64,000 nt of DNA from Shimia gijangensis (GCF_900142085.1 NZ_FQZQ01000004.1:62001-126000); one strand, 5' to 3'; positions 36,775-46,504 are shown, numbered from the stretch's first letter. The notes: generated from the letters alone by a model not told the origin. Program-made: numbers and translations.

Positions 36775-37497
36775 ATGATGCATTTCCCTGATGATCTGAT
36801 GGCAGCACTTGTGTTGGCCACTCTGGCCGGGCTTTCGGTGCCTGCCGGGGCTGCGCTGACCTTTGCCGAAAAATGGGTGCCGCACGGCGCAGATCAAAGC
36901 CTGCGCCATTTCGTTACGGCGTTCGGCGGTGGTGCTCTGATCTCCGCCATTGCTTTGGTTCTGGTGCCGGAGGGTGTTGAGCGGTTGCCGCCTTTCTGGG
37001 CCGTCGCCTGGTTTGGGCTGGGTGGCCTGGCGTTTTTGATCGTGGACCGGGCTTTGGCAAAAACCGGCAGCCATGCGGCGCAGTTTCTTGCCATGTTGCT
37101 GGACTACCTGCCCGAGGCCATGGCGCTTGGGGCTTTGCTGGCCGCGGATCGGGCTGTGGCTGTTTTGATGGCGGTTCTTATTGGGCTGCAAAACCTGCCG
37201 GAAGGCTTTAACGCGTTTCGCGAAATGCGGGAAAGCGGTATGCCTCAGCGTCGCGCCATTTGGCTTTTCTTGCTGATGGTGCCTGTTGGCCCGGCGGCGG
37301 CGGCCTTGGGCATGCTGGTGTTGGCTGACTCTCCCGGCGTTCTGGGGGCGGTGATGATGTTTTCCTCAGGTGGCATTCTGTATCTGTTGTTTCAGGATGT
37401 GGCCCCGGCTGTGCCGATGAAACACAGCTGGCTTCCACCCTTTGGAGCTGTGGCTGGGTTCATGCTGGGCCTCGCGGGGCATCTGGCAACCGGGTAA
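36775..37497 (+). CDS. ZIP-family metal transporter-like membrane protein
   Basis: A 240-residue protein with about eight membrane segments, resembling ZIP divalent-cation transporters. The two signature positions are altered. TM4 reads Asp110-Tyr-Leu-Pro-Glu114-Ala, where typical members have His-Asn-x-Pro-Glu-Gly. TM5 reads Gln139-Asn-Leu-Pro-Glu143-Gly. The glutamates remain but the TM4 His is gone, so metal choice or transport may differ. Two adjacent ATGs (36775, 36778) are possible starts after AGGA. Confidence 0.8.
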   Translation: MMHFPDDLMAALVLATLAGLSVPAGAALTFAEKWVPHGADQSLRHFVTAFGGGALISAIALVLVPEGVERLPPFWAVAWFGLGGLAFLIVDRALAKTGSHAAQFLAMLLDYLPEAMALGALLAADRAVAVLMAVLIGLQNLPEGFNAFREMRESGMPQRRAIWLFLLMVPVGPAAAALGMLVLADSPGVLGAVMMFSSGGILYLLFQDVAPAVPMKHSWLPPFGAVAGFMLGLAGHLATG

Positions 37498-37589
37498 TGT
37501 CCCTGTTTCAGAGCGCTTTTGCTTTACGTCAGGTTTTGATTGGCGAAACTCACCTGTCTGGCTAGCCTTCCTCCAATGGAGGATGCGCT

Positions 37590-39227
37590 ATGGCAGATGT
37601 GATCGTAATCGGGGCTGGGCTGGCCGGTATTGTGGCCGCAAGTGAGGCCGTTTCGCGTGGTCGCAAGGTCTTGCTTTTGGATCAGGAGGGCGAGCAATCC
37701 TTGGGCGGGCAGGCGTTTTGGTCACTGGGCGGTTTGTTCATGGTCGACACACCCGAACAGCGTCGCATGGGCATCAAGGACAGTCAGGATCTGGCGTTAA
37801 ACGACTGGATGGGCTCTGCCCAATTTGATCGCCCCGAAGACGCCAATCCCCGCAAAGTGGCCGAGGCCTATCTGGATTTCGCTGCCGGAGAGATGCGCGG
37901 CTGGCTTGCCGAACGTGGATTTCGTTGGTTCCCGGTGGTGGGTTGGGCCGAACGCGGAGGAGAGCAGGCGCATGGGCACGGCAATTCAGTGCCGCGCTTT
38001 CATATCACCTGGGGCACAGGGCCGGGCACGGTGGCCCCTTTTGAGAGATTGGTGCGCAAAGCCGCAGATGAAGGCAATCTCACCTTTGGGTTTCGCCATC
38101 GCGTGACCAACCTGATTGTTGAAAACGGCGCCGTGGTAGGCGTGTCCGGTCAGGTATTGGCCACAGATGGCGCGGAACGCGGCAAGTCCACCAATCGCGA
38201 GGTATCGGGCGATTTCGAACATCGCGCACCCGCGGTCATCGTAACAACCGGCGGCATAGGCGGTGATCATGACATGGTGCGCAGTTACTGGCCCACGGAT
38301 CGGCTTGGACCTGCCCCGAAACGCATGGTGGCAGGGGTTCCGGACTATGTCGACGGCCAGATGCAACGCGTCACTGAAGCGGCAGGGGCCGCGCTAATCA
38401 ATGGCGATCGGATGTGGCACTATACCGAAGGTCTGGCCAACTGGGACCCGGTCTGGCCCAATCACGGCATTCGCATTTTGCCCGGTCCATCGTCTATGTG
38501 GTTTGATGCGCTTGGCGCGCGTATGGAAGCGCCGTTTCTGCCGGGGTTTGACACGCTGGGTACGTTGAAGCGCATCCTGTCGACAGGACATGAGCATAGC
38601 TGGTTCATCCTGACCCAAAAGATCATCGAGAAAGAGTTTGCCCTGTCCGGGTCCGAGCAAAATCCAGACCTGACGTCCGGCAAATGGTCAGCGGTCTTGA
38701 AGGCGCGGATCATGGGGAAAGGTGCCCCTGCCCCGGTGGAGGCGTTCAAGAAACATGGCGAAGATTTTGTCGTCGCCGAAACATTGGAAGAACTGGTGGC
38801 GGGCATGAACGGTTTGGCTGATGTGTCTTTGGATGTCGCCAAAGTTCGCCGCCAGATTGAGGCCCGCGATGCGCAGATCGAAAACCCCTTTGCCAAAGAT
38901 GCGCAGGTGACTGCCATTCGTGGAGCGCGGGCCTATCGGGGAGACAGGTTGATCCGCACAGCCAAACCCCATCGCATTCTGGATCCTGCGAATGGCCCGT
39001 TGATTGGCGTGCGTCTGAACGTTCTGACCCGCAAATCTCTGGGCGGATTGCACACGGATGTCACCGGGCAGGTTCTGCGCCCGGATGGTTCGGCCTTTGA
39101 GGGGCTGTTTGCCGCCGGAGAAGTGGCGGGTTTTGGCGGTGGCGGCTACCACGGCTACAATGCGCTTGAAGGGACGTTTCTGGGCGGCTGTATCTTTTCG
39201 GGACGCGCCGCGGGGCGATCAGTTTAA
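37590..39227 (+). CDS. FAD-binding dehydrogenase (3-ketosteroid dehydrogenase/fumarate reductase type)
   Basis: A 545-residue flavoprotein of the FAD-binding_2 family, with GAGLAGIVAASEA at the N-terminus, GGQAFWSLGGLF, and the C-terminal FAD loop LFAAGEVAGFGGGGYHGYNALEGTFLGG (described 39101-39190). Relatives are annotated as KstD-like FAD-binding dehydrogenases acting on steroids or unknown alpha,beta-desaturations; substrate not inferable. AGGATGCGCT stands before the ATG. It is followed 41 bases on by a PLP enzyme. Confidence 0.87.
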   Translation: MADVIVIGAGLAGIVAASEAVSRGRKVLLLDQEGEQSLGGQAFWSLGGLFMVDTPEQRRMGIKDSQDLALNDWMGSAQFDRPEDANPRKVAEAYLDFAAGEMRGWLAERGFRWFPVVGWAERGGEQAHGHGNSVPRFHITWGTGPGTVAPFERLVRKAADEGNLTFGFRHRVTNLIVENGAVVGVSGQVLATDGAERGKSTNREVSGDFEHRAPAVIVTTGGIGGDHDMVRSYWPTDRLGPAPKRMVAGVPDYVDGQMQRVTEAAGAALINGDRMWHYTEGLANWDPVWPNHGIRILPGPSSMWFDALGARMEAPFLPGFDTLGTLKRILSTGHEHSWFILTQKIIEKEFALSGSEQNPDLTSGKWSAVLKARIMGKGAPAPVEAFKKHGEDFVVAETLEELVAGMNGLADVSLDVAKVRRQIEARDAQIENPFAKDAQVTAIRGARAYRGDRLIRTAKPHRILDPANGPLIGVRLNVLTRKSLGGLHTDVTGQVLRPDGSAFEGLFAAGEVAGFGGGGYHGYNALEGTFLGGCIFSGRAAGRSV

Positions 39228-39268
39228 TCTGGCTTGACAAAAACGAGTATTCAGCGCGCAACTGAGGA

Positions 39269-40276
39269 ATGACGATTTCAGATATACTCGCCAGGTTTCC
39301 AAGGGCGCGGATGGGCCATCTGCCTACACCGCTAGAACAGTTGAAAAATCTGGGCGCAAACTTGGGCTGTGATCTGTGGGTCAAACGTGATGACTGCACC
39401 GGAATTGGCTTTGGTGGCAACAAAATCCGCCAGTTAGAGTTCTATCTGGGCAAGGCCGTGGCAGAAGGTGCCACGCAGGTTCTGATCACCGGGGCGATAC
39501 AGTCGAATTTCGTGCGCGCGGCGGCCGCGATGGCTGCACGGCTCGGGATGGGGTGCCATATCCAGTTGGAGGAACGGGTGCCGGGTGTAAGCGCGCTGTA
39601 TCGCAGCAATGGCAATGTGTTGCTGGACCAGCTGATGGGGGCGACGCTGTACAGCTATCCCGACGGCGAAGACGAAGCCGGTGCAGATGCCCGTTTGGGA
39701 GAGATAGCACAACAGTTACGAACCCGTGGGGAAATCCCATTCATTGTGCCCTTGGCGGCAGATCAGCCACCGACAGGCGCGCTGGGGTATGTCGATGCGG
39801 CGCAGGAGCTGCTGACACAAGGTGAAGAATTCGATGAGATTTTTGTGGCCTCTGGCTCGGCGCTGACCCATTGCGGATTGTTGATGGGGCTACGGTTGGG
39901 CGGCGACAAAACACCGGTCAACGGTGTCTGTGTGCGTCGCGAGGCGGGGTCTCAGGCCCGTCGAGTGCAACAACGCTTGGACGATCTTGCACAACTGTTG
40001 AGTCTTCCCAATCCGGTTGAAACCAAAGATATCGGACTAGATGACATCGCGCTGGCTCCGGGGTACGGGCAGATGTCTGCGTCCACGAAAGAGGCGATTG
40101 CCCGCACGGCGAAAACCGAAGGCCTGTTTCTGGATCCGGTCTACACGGGCAAAGTCATGGCGGTGTTGATTGCACGATCCAACCAGTTGCGTGGCAAGAA
40201 GGTGTTGTTTTGGCACACTGGTGGCCAGCCCGCGCTGTTTGGTTATGCCGACGCATTTGCGAGCCACGACACCTGA
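39269..40276 (+). CDS. D-cysteine desulfhydrase / L-cysteate sulfo-lyase family PLP enzyme
   Basis: A 335-residue fold-type II PLP enzyme of the ACC deaminase/D-cysteine desulfhydrase family. Lys52 in GGNKIRQLEF binds PLP; GAIQSNFVRAAAAMAA contacts the substrate carboxylate; FWHTGGQPALFGY is the C-terminal phosphate-side motif. Roseobacters use a member of this family, CuyA, to release sulfite from L-cysteate. D-cysteine desulfhydrase is the alternative; sequence alone does not decide. No cuyR/cuyZ pair is adjacent. Confidence 0.82.
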   Translation: MTISDILARFPRARMGHLPTPLEQLKNLGANLGCDLWVKRDDCTGIGFGGNKIRQLEFYLGKAVAEGATQVLITGAIQSNFVRAAAAMAARLGMGCHIQLEERVPGVSALYRSNGNVLLDQLMGATLYSYPDGEDEAGADARLGEIAQQLRTRGEIPFIVPLAADQPPTGALGYVDAAQELLTQGEEFDEIFVASGSALTHCGLLMGLRLGGDKTPVNGVCVRREAGSQARRVQQRLDDLAQLLSLPNPVETKDIGLDDIALAPGYGQMSASTKEAIARTAKTEGLFLDPVYTGKVMAVLIARSNQLRGKKVLFWHTGGQPALFGYADAFASHDT

Positions 40277-40356
40277 CGGAGCTAGAGCGTACAAGTTTCT
40301 TTACAAGATGCGATAAACTTCGCACTCCTAAACGATCCAGTATGCGAGGAATTGAC

Positions 40357-41199
40357 GTGACCAAACCAGCAGACGCCGCCGCCCGTCAGGCCATTGAGCC
40401 TGTGATTTGCTATCCCAATGACACGTTGCCGACACCGCCGATGGCGCTTTATGACGCCGCGCGTAAGGGCGCTAAGAAGGTAGCCGAAGTGCTTGTGCCT
40501 GCGCGGGATGCGGCGTGTTTTCGGGTGGCGGCTGGGCAATTCTTTCGGATCAGCTCGGTCGAGGGATCTCAGGTGGGTGATCTGAACCTTTGGAATGCCA
40601 ATGATCTGTGCGAGAAGTTCTATTCGGGTAAAACACGGGCGTTGCATGGCACCCATATCACCACGGGTGAACGCATGTGGTCATCGTTTCCACATCTGCG
40701 CCCAATGGCAACAGTCACGACGGATACGTTGGGCTGGTATGGAATCGACCCGTATGGAGGATCGGTTCATGATGTCATTGGCACGCGTTGCGACCCGTAT
40801 ACTGGCAATCTTTTGGCGGGGACACAGTATCACCATTGTTGTCATTCCAACCTGACCCGTGCGCTCGCCTTTGGGGCTGGCCTGTCACTGGTCGAGGCCG
40901 AAAAGCATGTGCACGATGTGCTGAACGTCTTTATGTGCACTGGTTTCACCCGCGACACCGGACAATATTTCATGAAGGCCAGCCCGGTGCGCCCCGGAGA
41001 TTATCTCGAGTTTCTTGCCGAGATTGATTTACTCGGTGCCCTCAGCGCTTGTCCGGGCGGGGATTGTTCATCCGAGCACAGCTCTGACATGGCGGCCTGT
41101 TTTCCACTATTGGTTGAGGTGTTCGAGCCGGAACCCGGCGCGCTAGAGGGATGGCAAAGTCCACCACACAATCAGTATGATCGCAGCCACGGGCGGTAG
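40357..41199 (+). CDS. DUF1989 (urea carboxylase-associated) family protein
   Basis: A 280-residue protein of the DUF1989 family found with urea carboxylase/urea amidolyase systems. The HHCCHSNLTRAL segment, with clustered His and Cys, and DLNLWNANDL match the family and may bind metal. I chose the GTG at 40357, since GAGGA stands six bases before it; an ATG at 40342 in the same frame lacks such a site. No urea carboxylase genes are in the window. Function not proven. Confidence 0.8.
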   Translation: MTKPADAAARQAIEPVICYPNDTLPTPPMALYDAARKGAKKVAEVLVPARDAACFRVAAGQFFRISSVEGSQVGDLNLWNANDLCEKFYSGKTRALHGTHITTGERMWSSFPHLRPMATVTTDTLGWYGIDPYGGSVHDVIGTRCDPYTGNLLAGTQYHHCCHSNLTRALAFGAGLSLVEAEKHVHDVLNVFMCTGFTRDTGQYFMKASPVRPGDYLEFLAEIDLLGALSACPGGDCSSEHSSDMAACFPLLVEVFEPEPGALEGWQSPPHNQYDRSHGR

Positions 41200-41277
41200 G
41201 TAAGGGGCGTTGCTCCTCACGTCGCCTTTGCAGGGCAAAGACCACGCTCACCCCGGAGTACTTTAAAATGGTGAAGG

Positions 41278-42600
41278 TCATGGGTGCATGAAGTGCAGCG
41301 AGTCAAAACTTTGCCGCCATGCGGCCACTTCAGGCGCGAGGCTCGCCGGGTCATTCGCGCGCAGGGCCATTGTGATTAACCGGGCAAGCTCGGGCGCGTC
41401 CTGTGCTGTCATACCCCAACGTACAAGTTCGGGTGTGCCAATTCGCAACCCGTTCATGTCGCCATCAACCGGATCAATCGGCAGGCCGATGCCGCAAGCC
41501 AGAAAACCCGCCTTGCGCAGGGTTTTTGAGGCTGCCTGACCGCCACCAAAACCTGCGGCTTCGATTGCAAACTGGTGGGATAGTGTCGCTCCGTGCCGGG
41601 TTTGAAACACCGGAAGTCCATTGGCGCTCAGTGCTGCGGCCAGTGCTTTGGACATGTCGATCATTGCGTCGGCATAGGCTTCGCCAAAATCGCGCCAGTC
41701 CAGCAAGGTCACCGCCAGAGCGGCAGATTTTGCGGCGTCAAAGTTGGCTGTCATGCCCGGAAAGGCGATTGCATCGAGCCGCTCGGCGATGTCGGCATCG
41801 TTGGTGACAATCAGCCCAGAGGGTGGGCCGCCAAGGCTCTTGTAGGTGCTCATGGTCATCAGATGCGCGCCTTCGTCAAGCGGGTTCTTCCAGGCTTTGC
41901 CTGCGATAATTCCACATTGATGCGCCGCATCGAACAGAACCTTTGCCCCAATCGTGTCAGCAATCTCGCGGATTTCACGCACCGGGTGTTCACATAGGTT
42001 TAGCGAACCTCCGATTGTGATCAACTTGGGTTTTTCGGTACGTACCAACTCTGCGAGGGCCTTGAGATCGACCGTATACCCATCCTTGTCGACCGGAGCA
42101 GCGTGGCTTTGTAGCCCGTATAGGCCGGCGCACCCATCAGCATGATGTGTCACGTGGCCGCCAATCGGGGCAGGGGGAGCAATAATTCTGTCGCCGGGAT
42201 TTGCCAGCGCCATAAAGGCATAAAGATTGCCAATAGCACCTGAGGGCACGCGAATTTCGGCGTAGTTTGCCCCAAAAACTTCGGCGCTGAGTTCGGCGGC
42301 AATCACTTCGATTTCTTCAATGGCTTCGAGACCCATTTCGTATTTGTCTCCGGGGTAGCCCAGCGAAGGACGGCTACCAAGGCCGCTGGCCAGCATGGCC
42401 TCGGCGCGCGGGTTCATGACGTTGGTCGCCGGATTCAGGTTAAAACAATCGCCTTCGTGAATTTGGCGGTTTTGCTGCACCAGAGCATCAAGGTGCGCGT
42501 TGAGGGCTGCGCTGGATGTTGTGGACGTCTTTTTAGCGATATTTTGCACAAGTGCTTCACAGTGGGCGGGCACCCAAGGGCGGCTAGTAAGATGAGTCAT
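41278..42600 (-). CDS. Serine hydroxymethyltransferase-family PLP enzyme
   Basis: A 440-residue fold-type I PLP enzyme related to SHMT. Asp224 and His227 in LFDAAHQCG and Lys254 in MSTYKSLGGPPSG hold PLP; the usual SHMT sequence is THKTLRGPRGG, so the lysine region is changed. The GYPGDKYEMGLEAIEEIE stretch replaces the canonical EGYPGxRYY. It is probably a specialised aldolase or hydroxymethyltransferase, not the housekeeping GlyA. The divergent LysR gene is its likely regulator. Confidence 0.82.
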   Translation of the reverse strand: MTHLTSRPWVPAHCEALVQNIAKKTSTTSSAALNAHLDALVQQNRQIHEGDCFNLNPATNVMNPRAEAMLASGLGSRPSLGYPGDKYEMGLEAIEEIEVIAAELSAEVFGANYAEIRVPSGAIGNLYAFMALANPGDRIIAPPAPIGGHVTHHADGCAGLYGLQSHAAPVDKDGYTVDLKALAELVRTEKPKLITIGGSLNLCEHPVREIREIADTIGAKVLFDAAHQCGIIAGKAWKNPLDEGAHLMTMSTYKSLGGPPSGLIVTNDADIAERLDAIAFPGMTANFDAAKSAALAVTLLDWRDFGEAYADAMIDMSKALAAALSANGLPVFQTRHGATLSHQFAIEAAGFGGGQAASKTLRKAGFLACGIGLPIDPVDGDMNGLRIGTPELVRWGMTAQDAPELARLITMALRANDPASLAPEVAAWRQSFDSLHFMHP

Positions 42601-42670
42601 GTCAGGTCTCCGGTTGTCGGCTTACCAGCACTGAACACCCAAGACCCCTTTCGCGCAAACCAGTTTTCAT

Positions 42671-42685
42671 CTATTCTAGGCATAG
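42671..42685. promoter_or_regulatory. LysR-type dyad between the SHMT-like gene and LysR
   Basis: CTAT (42671-42674) and ATAG (42682-42685) flank seven bases and contain a T-N11-A core, with outer TTTTC/GAAAA extending the symmetry. It lies 20 bases before the LysR start and 71 before the SHMT-like start, fitting divergent control. Confidence 0.5.
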
Positions 42686-42704
42686 AAAAACTAAGGCTCA
42701 TGCC

Positions 42705-43577
42705 ATGCCCGTCAAACCACCACGCCCACCGTCGCCGCCACTAACCGCCTTGCGATCTTTCGAAGCCGCTGCTCGTCTTAATGGGTTTACCCGAGCAGCG
42801 GATGAATTGTGCGTGACACCGGGGGCCATTGCCCAGCAAGTGAAACAGCTTGAGCAATGGGCGGGTGCGCCTTTGTTTGAGAGGCAAGCGCAAGGCGTCG
42901 TCCTAACAGAAGCCGGCGGCATGGTTTTGCCAGCCATGACACAGGCATTCGATCAGATAGGAGAGGCCGTGCGCCAGTTGCGGCAGGCCACCAGCCCGAA
43001 CCGTATTCAGCTGGCTGCCTTACCCTCGGTTGCCCAGTTGTGGTTGTCGCCACGACTGCCAGCGTTGCGGACGGCGATGCCTGATCTCGTTTTGTCAGTC
43101 ACAGCTATGGAGACGCCCCCAAACCTTGGGCGGGAACCTTTTGATCTTTCGCTGTTCTTTATGGAGGAGGGAGGGGCGGCTATTGCGCAAGATGTGCTCT
43201 TCCCGGTGTGCTCACCGGATTTGGCGGCGAAGGTAGATAGCATCGATGACCTGAACGTTTTGCCATGCTTGCACGACGCGACCTGGGCAGAGGATTGGGG
43301 GCTATGGCTAAGCAGCTTTGGAGCAGATCATATCACACCGCGTGGGCCTGTGCATTCGCTCTATGCTTTGGCGGTTGACGATGCCTTGAATGGTGCAGGT
43401 ATTTTGATGGGGCACGGACCACTTGTGGCGCGGCATCTGCAGAGTGGGGCGCTTGTTGCGCCGTTTACCTACCGACTTTCGCGTCCGGCCCATTTGGGGA
43501 TTGAGACGCGCGCGGGCATCTTGCCCGCACCGCTTAAGGAACTGGTTGATCTGTTGTCAGGCAAAAGCCGCCTCTAG
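42705..43577 (+). CDS. LysR-family transcriptional regulator (GcvA-like)
   Basis: A 290-residue LysR regulator with the N-terminal pattern of GcvA-type members ([20 protein letters not shown], then [17 protein letters not shown]). The effector domain is 90-280. Divergent from the SHMT-like gene, whose likely role in amino-acid C1 chemistry fits a GcvA-type regulator. Its 3' end overlaps the end of deoD by 21 bases in a convergent arrangement. Confidence 0.9.
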   Translation: MPVKPPRPPSPPLTALRSFEAAARLNGFTRAADELCVTPGAIAQQVKQLEQWAGAPLFERQAQGVVLTEAGGMVLPAMTQAFDQIGEAVRQLRQATSPNRIQLAALPSVAQLWLSPRLPALRTAMPDLVLSVTAMETPPNLGREPFDLSLFFMEEGGAAIAQDVLFPVCSPDLAAKVDSIDDLNVLPCLHDATWAEDWGLWLSSFGADHITPRGPVHSLYALAVDDALNGAGILMGHGPLVARHLQSGALVAPFTYRLSRPAHLGIETRAGILPAPLKELVDLLSGKSRL

Positions 43578-44261
43578 AGCGATTTCGACCATGTCACCAA
43601 AGCTGCTTTCCCGATCTTGTGAGGGCAAGGCTTCGCCGGTCAACAGATGATCGCTGACGGTCAGAACCGCCAAGGCACGGCGTCCGTAACGCGCGGCCAG
43701 ATTGTACAGCTCTGCGGCTTCCATCTCGACGCCCAGAATGCCGTGACGGGTCATTTGTTCGTTCAGGTCCGGGCGTTCGTCATAAAAGACGTCACCAGAG
43801 TAAATTCCGCCAACATGGGTCGGTGTTCCTTTGGCTTCCGCGGCTTCGACAGCTGCCTTCAAAAGGCTCCAGTCGGCGCTGGGGGCAAAGTTGAACTCTT
43901 TGAAAATGCCAAGCGACGGGGTCGAGATGCTGGATGCCGCCATGGCGATGATCACATCGCGGACTTTTACACTGTCTTGCATGCCACCGCAGGATCCAAT
44001 GCGGATCAAAGTTTGCGCGCCATAGTCACGGATCAACTCATTCACATAAATCGATAATGACGGCATGCCCATGCCCGAGCCATGAATGGTAACCCGGTTA
44101 CCTTTCCATGTCCCCGTGAACCCCAGCATGCCGCGCACTTCATTGACGCAGACAACATCAGAAAGGAATGTCTCTGCAGCCCATTTGGCGCGATAGGGAT
44201 CGCCCGGTAGAAGGACGGTTTCGGCAATCTCGCCGGGTTTGGCGCCGATGTGGACTGTCAT
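43557..44261 (-). CDS. deoD: Purine-nucleoside phosphorylase, DeoD type
   Basis: Phosphorolysis of purine nucleosides in salvage; usually a hexamer in the cytoplasm. The 234-residue product has the DeoD pattern: [20 protein letters not shown] with phosphate-binding residues, RIGSCGG near residues 86-92 and VEMEAAELY near 178-186. The stop region overlaps the LysR 3' end by 21 bases, so convergent transcripts pair there. A dispersed repeat and the ecm terminator lie upstream. Confidence 0.96.
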   Translation of the reverse strand: MTVHIGAKPGEIAETVLLPGDPYRAKWAAETFLSDVVCVNEVRGMLGFTGTWKGNRVTIHGSGMGMPSLSIYVNELIRDYGAQTLIRIGSCGGMQDSVKVRDVIIAMAASSISTPSLGIFKEFNFAPSADWSLLKAAVEAAEAKGTPTHVGGIYSGDVFYDERPDLNEQMTRHGILGVEMEAAELYNLAARYGRRALAVLTVSDHLLTGEALPSQDRESSFGDMVEIALEAAFA

Positions 44262-44324
44262 GGGTCATTCTCCTTGTTCAGAAGACGCAGGATATCAGCC
44301 CAAAGTCCGGGATCAACGCCAATT

Positions 44325-44357
44325 CTTCACCTTGTCAAAAATACTCTCGCCGAAGGC
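44325..44357 (-). repeat. Dispersed intergenic repeat, copy 2 (upstream of deoD)
   Basis: Read on the minus strand it starts GCCTTCGGCGAGAGTATTTT and ends GACAAGGTGAAG; about 28 of 33 positions match the copy at 6571-6604. As there, it follows a hairpin (44359-44386) and precedes a start codon by about 65 bases. Confidence 0.7.
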
Positions 44358-44358
44358 A

Positions 44359-44386
44359 AAAGCCCCGGGCCATGGCCCGGGGCTTT
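44359..44386 (-). terminator. Perfect palindrome terminating ecm
   Basis: A perfect 28-base palindrome (arms 44359-44372 and 44373-44386, AAAGCCCCGGGCCA and its complement) lies 21 bases after the ecm stop. On the minus strand it runs into TTTT. It is a strong candidate for the ecm terminator. Confidence 0.85.
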
Positions 44387-44407
44387 GCACGTCAAACTAA
44401 GATCTTT

Positions 44408-46375
44408 TTACTCGGCAGCAACGGCCTTGGGATCAACCAAAGTTACCACGTCCTGCATGATGGTGTTCAGCTCAAAATCTTTGGGCGTGTAGACGCGGGC
44501 GACACCCATGGCACGCAGGCGATCTGCGTCATCGTCTGGGATGATGCCCCCCACAACAACCGGGATATCGCCCAAGCCCGCCTCTCGCATGCGATCCATC
44601 ATGTCCTCAACCAGCGGAATATGAGATCCGGAAAGGATTGAAAGACCAACCACATGCGCCTTGGTCTCAAGGGCCGAGGTCACGAGTTCTTCAGGTGTCA
44701 GGCGAATGCCGTCATATTCAATGTCCATGCCACAGTCGCGAGCACGGAACGCGATTTGCTCGGCACCGTTTGAGTGGCCATCAAGACCCGGCTTGCCGAT
44801 GACGAATTTAAGACGTCGACCCAGTTTGTCCGAAACTGCGTCGACCGAGTGGCGGATGTCGTCCAACCCTTCGGTTTTGTTGGACGGGGATGCAGAAACA
44901 CCAGTGGGGCCCCGATACTCGCCATGCACACCGCGCATTTGAGCGGCCCATTCACCTGTGGTGACCCCCGCTTTGGCTGCAGCGATTGAAGCCGGCATCA
45001 CGTTGTCACCATTTTGCGCAGCCGCGCGCAGATCAGCCAGAGCGGTTTGAGCCGCCGCTTCGTCACGTTCATCGCGCCATGCGTTCAGGCGATCAATCTG
45101 TTCTTGTTCAACAGCAGGGTCGACAACCATGATGCCGCCATCGCCGGTCATCAGAGGGGATGGCTCGCCCTGTTGGAATTTGTTGACGCCGACGACGACA
45201 ACTTCACCTGCCTCAATGCGGTTCAGGCGTTCTGCGTTGGAATCGACAAGACGCGATTTCATGTAATCGATGGCGCCAATGGCGCCGCCCATAGAATCCA
45301 GTGTCGCCAACTCGTGGCGTGCCCCGTCTTTCAGGGCGTTTACCTTGCGATCCACGGCCGGGTTGCCATCAAACAGATCATCGTATTCCAGAAGGTCCGT
45401 CTCGAATGCCATGATCTGCTGCATGCGCATCGACCACTGCTGATCCCATGGACGCGGCAGGCCAAGCGCTTCGTTCCATGCCGGGAGCTGCACAGCCCGC
45501 GCACGGGCGTTCTTCGACAGGGTCACGGCCAGCATTTCGATCAGTATGCGGTAGACGTTGTTTTCAGGTTGCTGTTCGGTCAGGCCCAAAGAGTTCACCT
45601 GAACGCCATAACGGAAGCGGCGGTGTTTGGGGTCGGTCACGCCGTAGCGTTCCAGACAAATCTCATCCCACAGTTCGACAAAGGCGCGCATTTTGCACAT
45701 CTCGGTGACGAATCGAATACCTGCGTTCACAAAGAACGAAATCCGCGCGACCATTGGACCGAAATCTTCGGGGGCCACACGGGGTTTCAAAGCGTCCAGA
45801 ACAGCGATGCCTGTCGCCAAAGCAAAAGCCAGCTCTTGCTCGGGTGTCGCGCCCGCTTCTTGCAGGTGATAGGAACACACGTTCATCGGGTTCCATTTAG
45901 GCACGTTAGTATAGCAATATTCGGCCACATCCGCGATCATCTTGAGCGATGGTTTGGGCGGGCAGATATAGGTGCCACGCGACAGGTATTCCTTAATCAG
46001 GTCGTTTTGCACGGTGCCTTGAAGCTTGGAGATATCCGCGCCCTGTTCTTCGGCAGCAGCGATATACAAAGACAACAACCAAGGCGCGGTGGCATTGATT
46101 GTCATCGACGTGTTCATTTGATCCAGCGGGATTTGGTCAAACAGGGCGCGCATGTCTCCTAGATGGCAGACCGGTACACCGACTTTGCCGACTTCGCCGC
46201 GCGCCAGAACATGGTCGCTATCGTAACCGGTTTGGGTTGGCAGATCGAAGGCGACCGAAAGCCCGGTCTGGCCCTTTTCAAGGTTCGAGCGATAGAGCGC
46301 GTTCGATGCTTTGGCGGTGGAGTGTCCGGCATAGGTTCGGATCAGCCAGGGGCGGTCTTTCTGCGGCTGCGACAT
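44408..46375 (-). CDS. ecm: Ethylmalonyl-CoA mutase
   Basis: Adenosylcobalamin-dependent conversion of (2R)-ethylmalonyl-CoA to methylsuccinyl-CoA. The 655-residue product combines the mutase large-subunit barrel (about 1-510) with the C-terminal B12 domain, showing DGHSNG for the lower cobalt ligand, SILSGSH and VVVGGIIP. Its length and N-terminus (PWLIRTYAGHSTAKASNALY) fit Ecm rather than the longer methylmalonyl-CoA mutase. I chose the ATG at 46375, preceded by GAGGA. Its leader shares a 13-base element with ccr. Confidence 0.95.
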   Translation of the reverse strand: MSQPQKDRPWLIRTYAGHSTAKASNALYRSNLEKGQTGLSVAFDLPTQTGYDSDHVLARGEVGKVGVPVCHLGDMRALFDQIPLDQMNTSMTINATAPWLLSLYIAAAEEQGADISKLQGTVQNDLIKEYLSRGTYICPPKPSLKMIADVAEYCYTNVPKWNPMNVCSYHLQEAGATPEQELAFALATGIAVLDALKPRVAPEDFGPMVARISFFVNAGIRFVTEMCKMRAFVELWDEICLERYGVTDPKHRRFRYGVQVNSLGLTEQQPENNVYRILIEMLAVTLSKNARARAVQLPAWNEALGLPRPWDQQWSMRMQQIMAFETDLLEYDDLFDGNPAVDRKVNALKDGARHELATLDSMGGAIGAIDYMKSRLVDSNAERLNRIEAGEVVVVGVNKFQQGEPSPLMTGDGGIMVVDPAVEQEQIDRLNAWRDERDEAAAQTALADLRAAAQNGDNVMPASIAAAKAGVTTGEWAAQMRGVHGEYRGPTGVSASPSNKTEGLDDIRHSVDAVSDKLGRRLKFVIGKPGLDGHSNGAEQIAFRARDCGMDIEYDGIRLTPEELVTSALETKAHVVGLSILSGSHIPLVEDMMDRMREAGLGDIPVVVGGIIPDDDADRLRAMGVARVYTPKDFELNTIMQDVVTLVDPKAVAAE

Positions 46376-46455
46376 GGGGCGTCCTCTTGAATCGGTGCGG
46401 TAACTTTGTTGCGTCAGAGCGTAGATATTCGAAATATCATGCACAAGTCAATTCG

Positions 46456-46504
46456 CTGCATCGCGGCAAATTCCTTTTGCATGCACAGAATGCAGCATTG
46501 CCGC
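46456..46504. promoter_or_regulatory. ecm/acyltransferase divergent region with nested dyads
   Basis: CTGCAT (46456-46461) and ATGCAG (46490-46495), and GCGGCAA (46463-46469) and TTGCCGC (46498-46504), form interleaved inverted repeats. CTGCATCGCGGCA (46456-46468) recurs exactly at 48102-48114 before ccr. An additional GATATT-CGA-AATATC dyad lies at about 46424-46438. These are good candidates for regulator sites in the 251-base divergent gap. Confidence 0.5.

Noticed and set aside
45014-46162. A 382-codon open frame on the plus strand
   Set aside because: Antisense to ecm; no ribosome site or recognisable domain.
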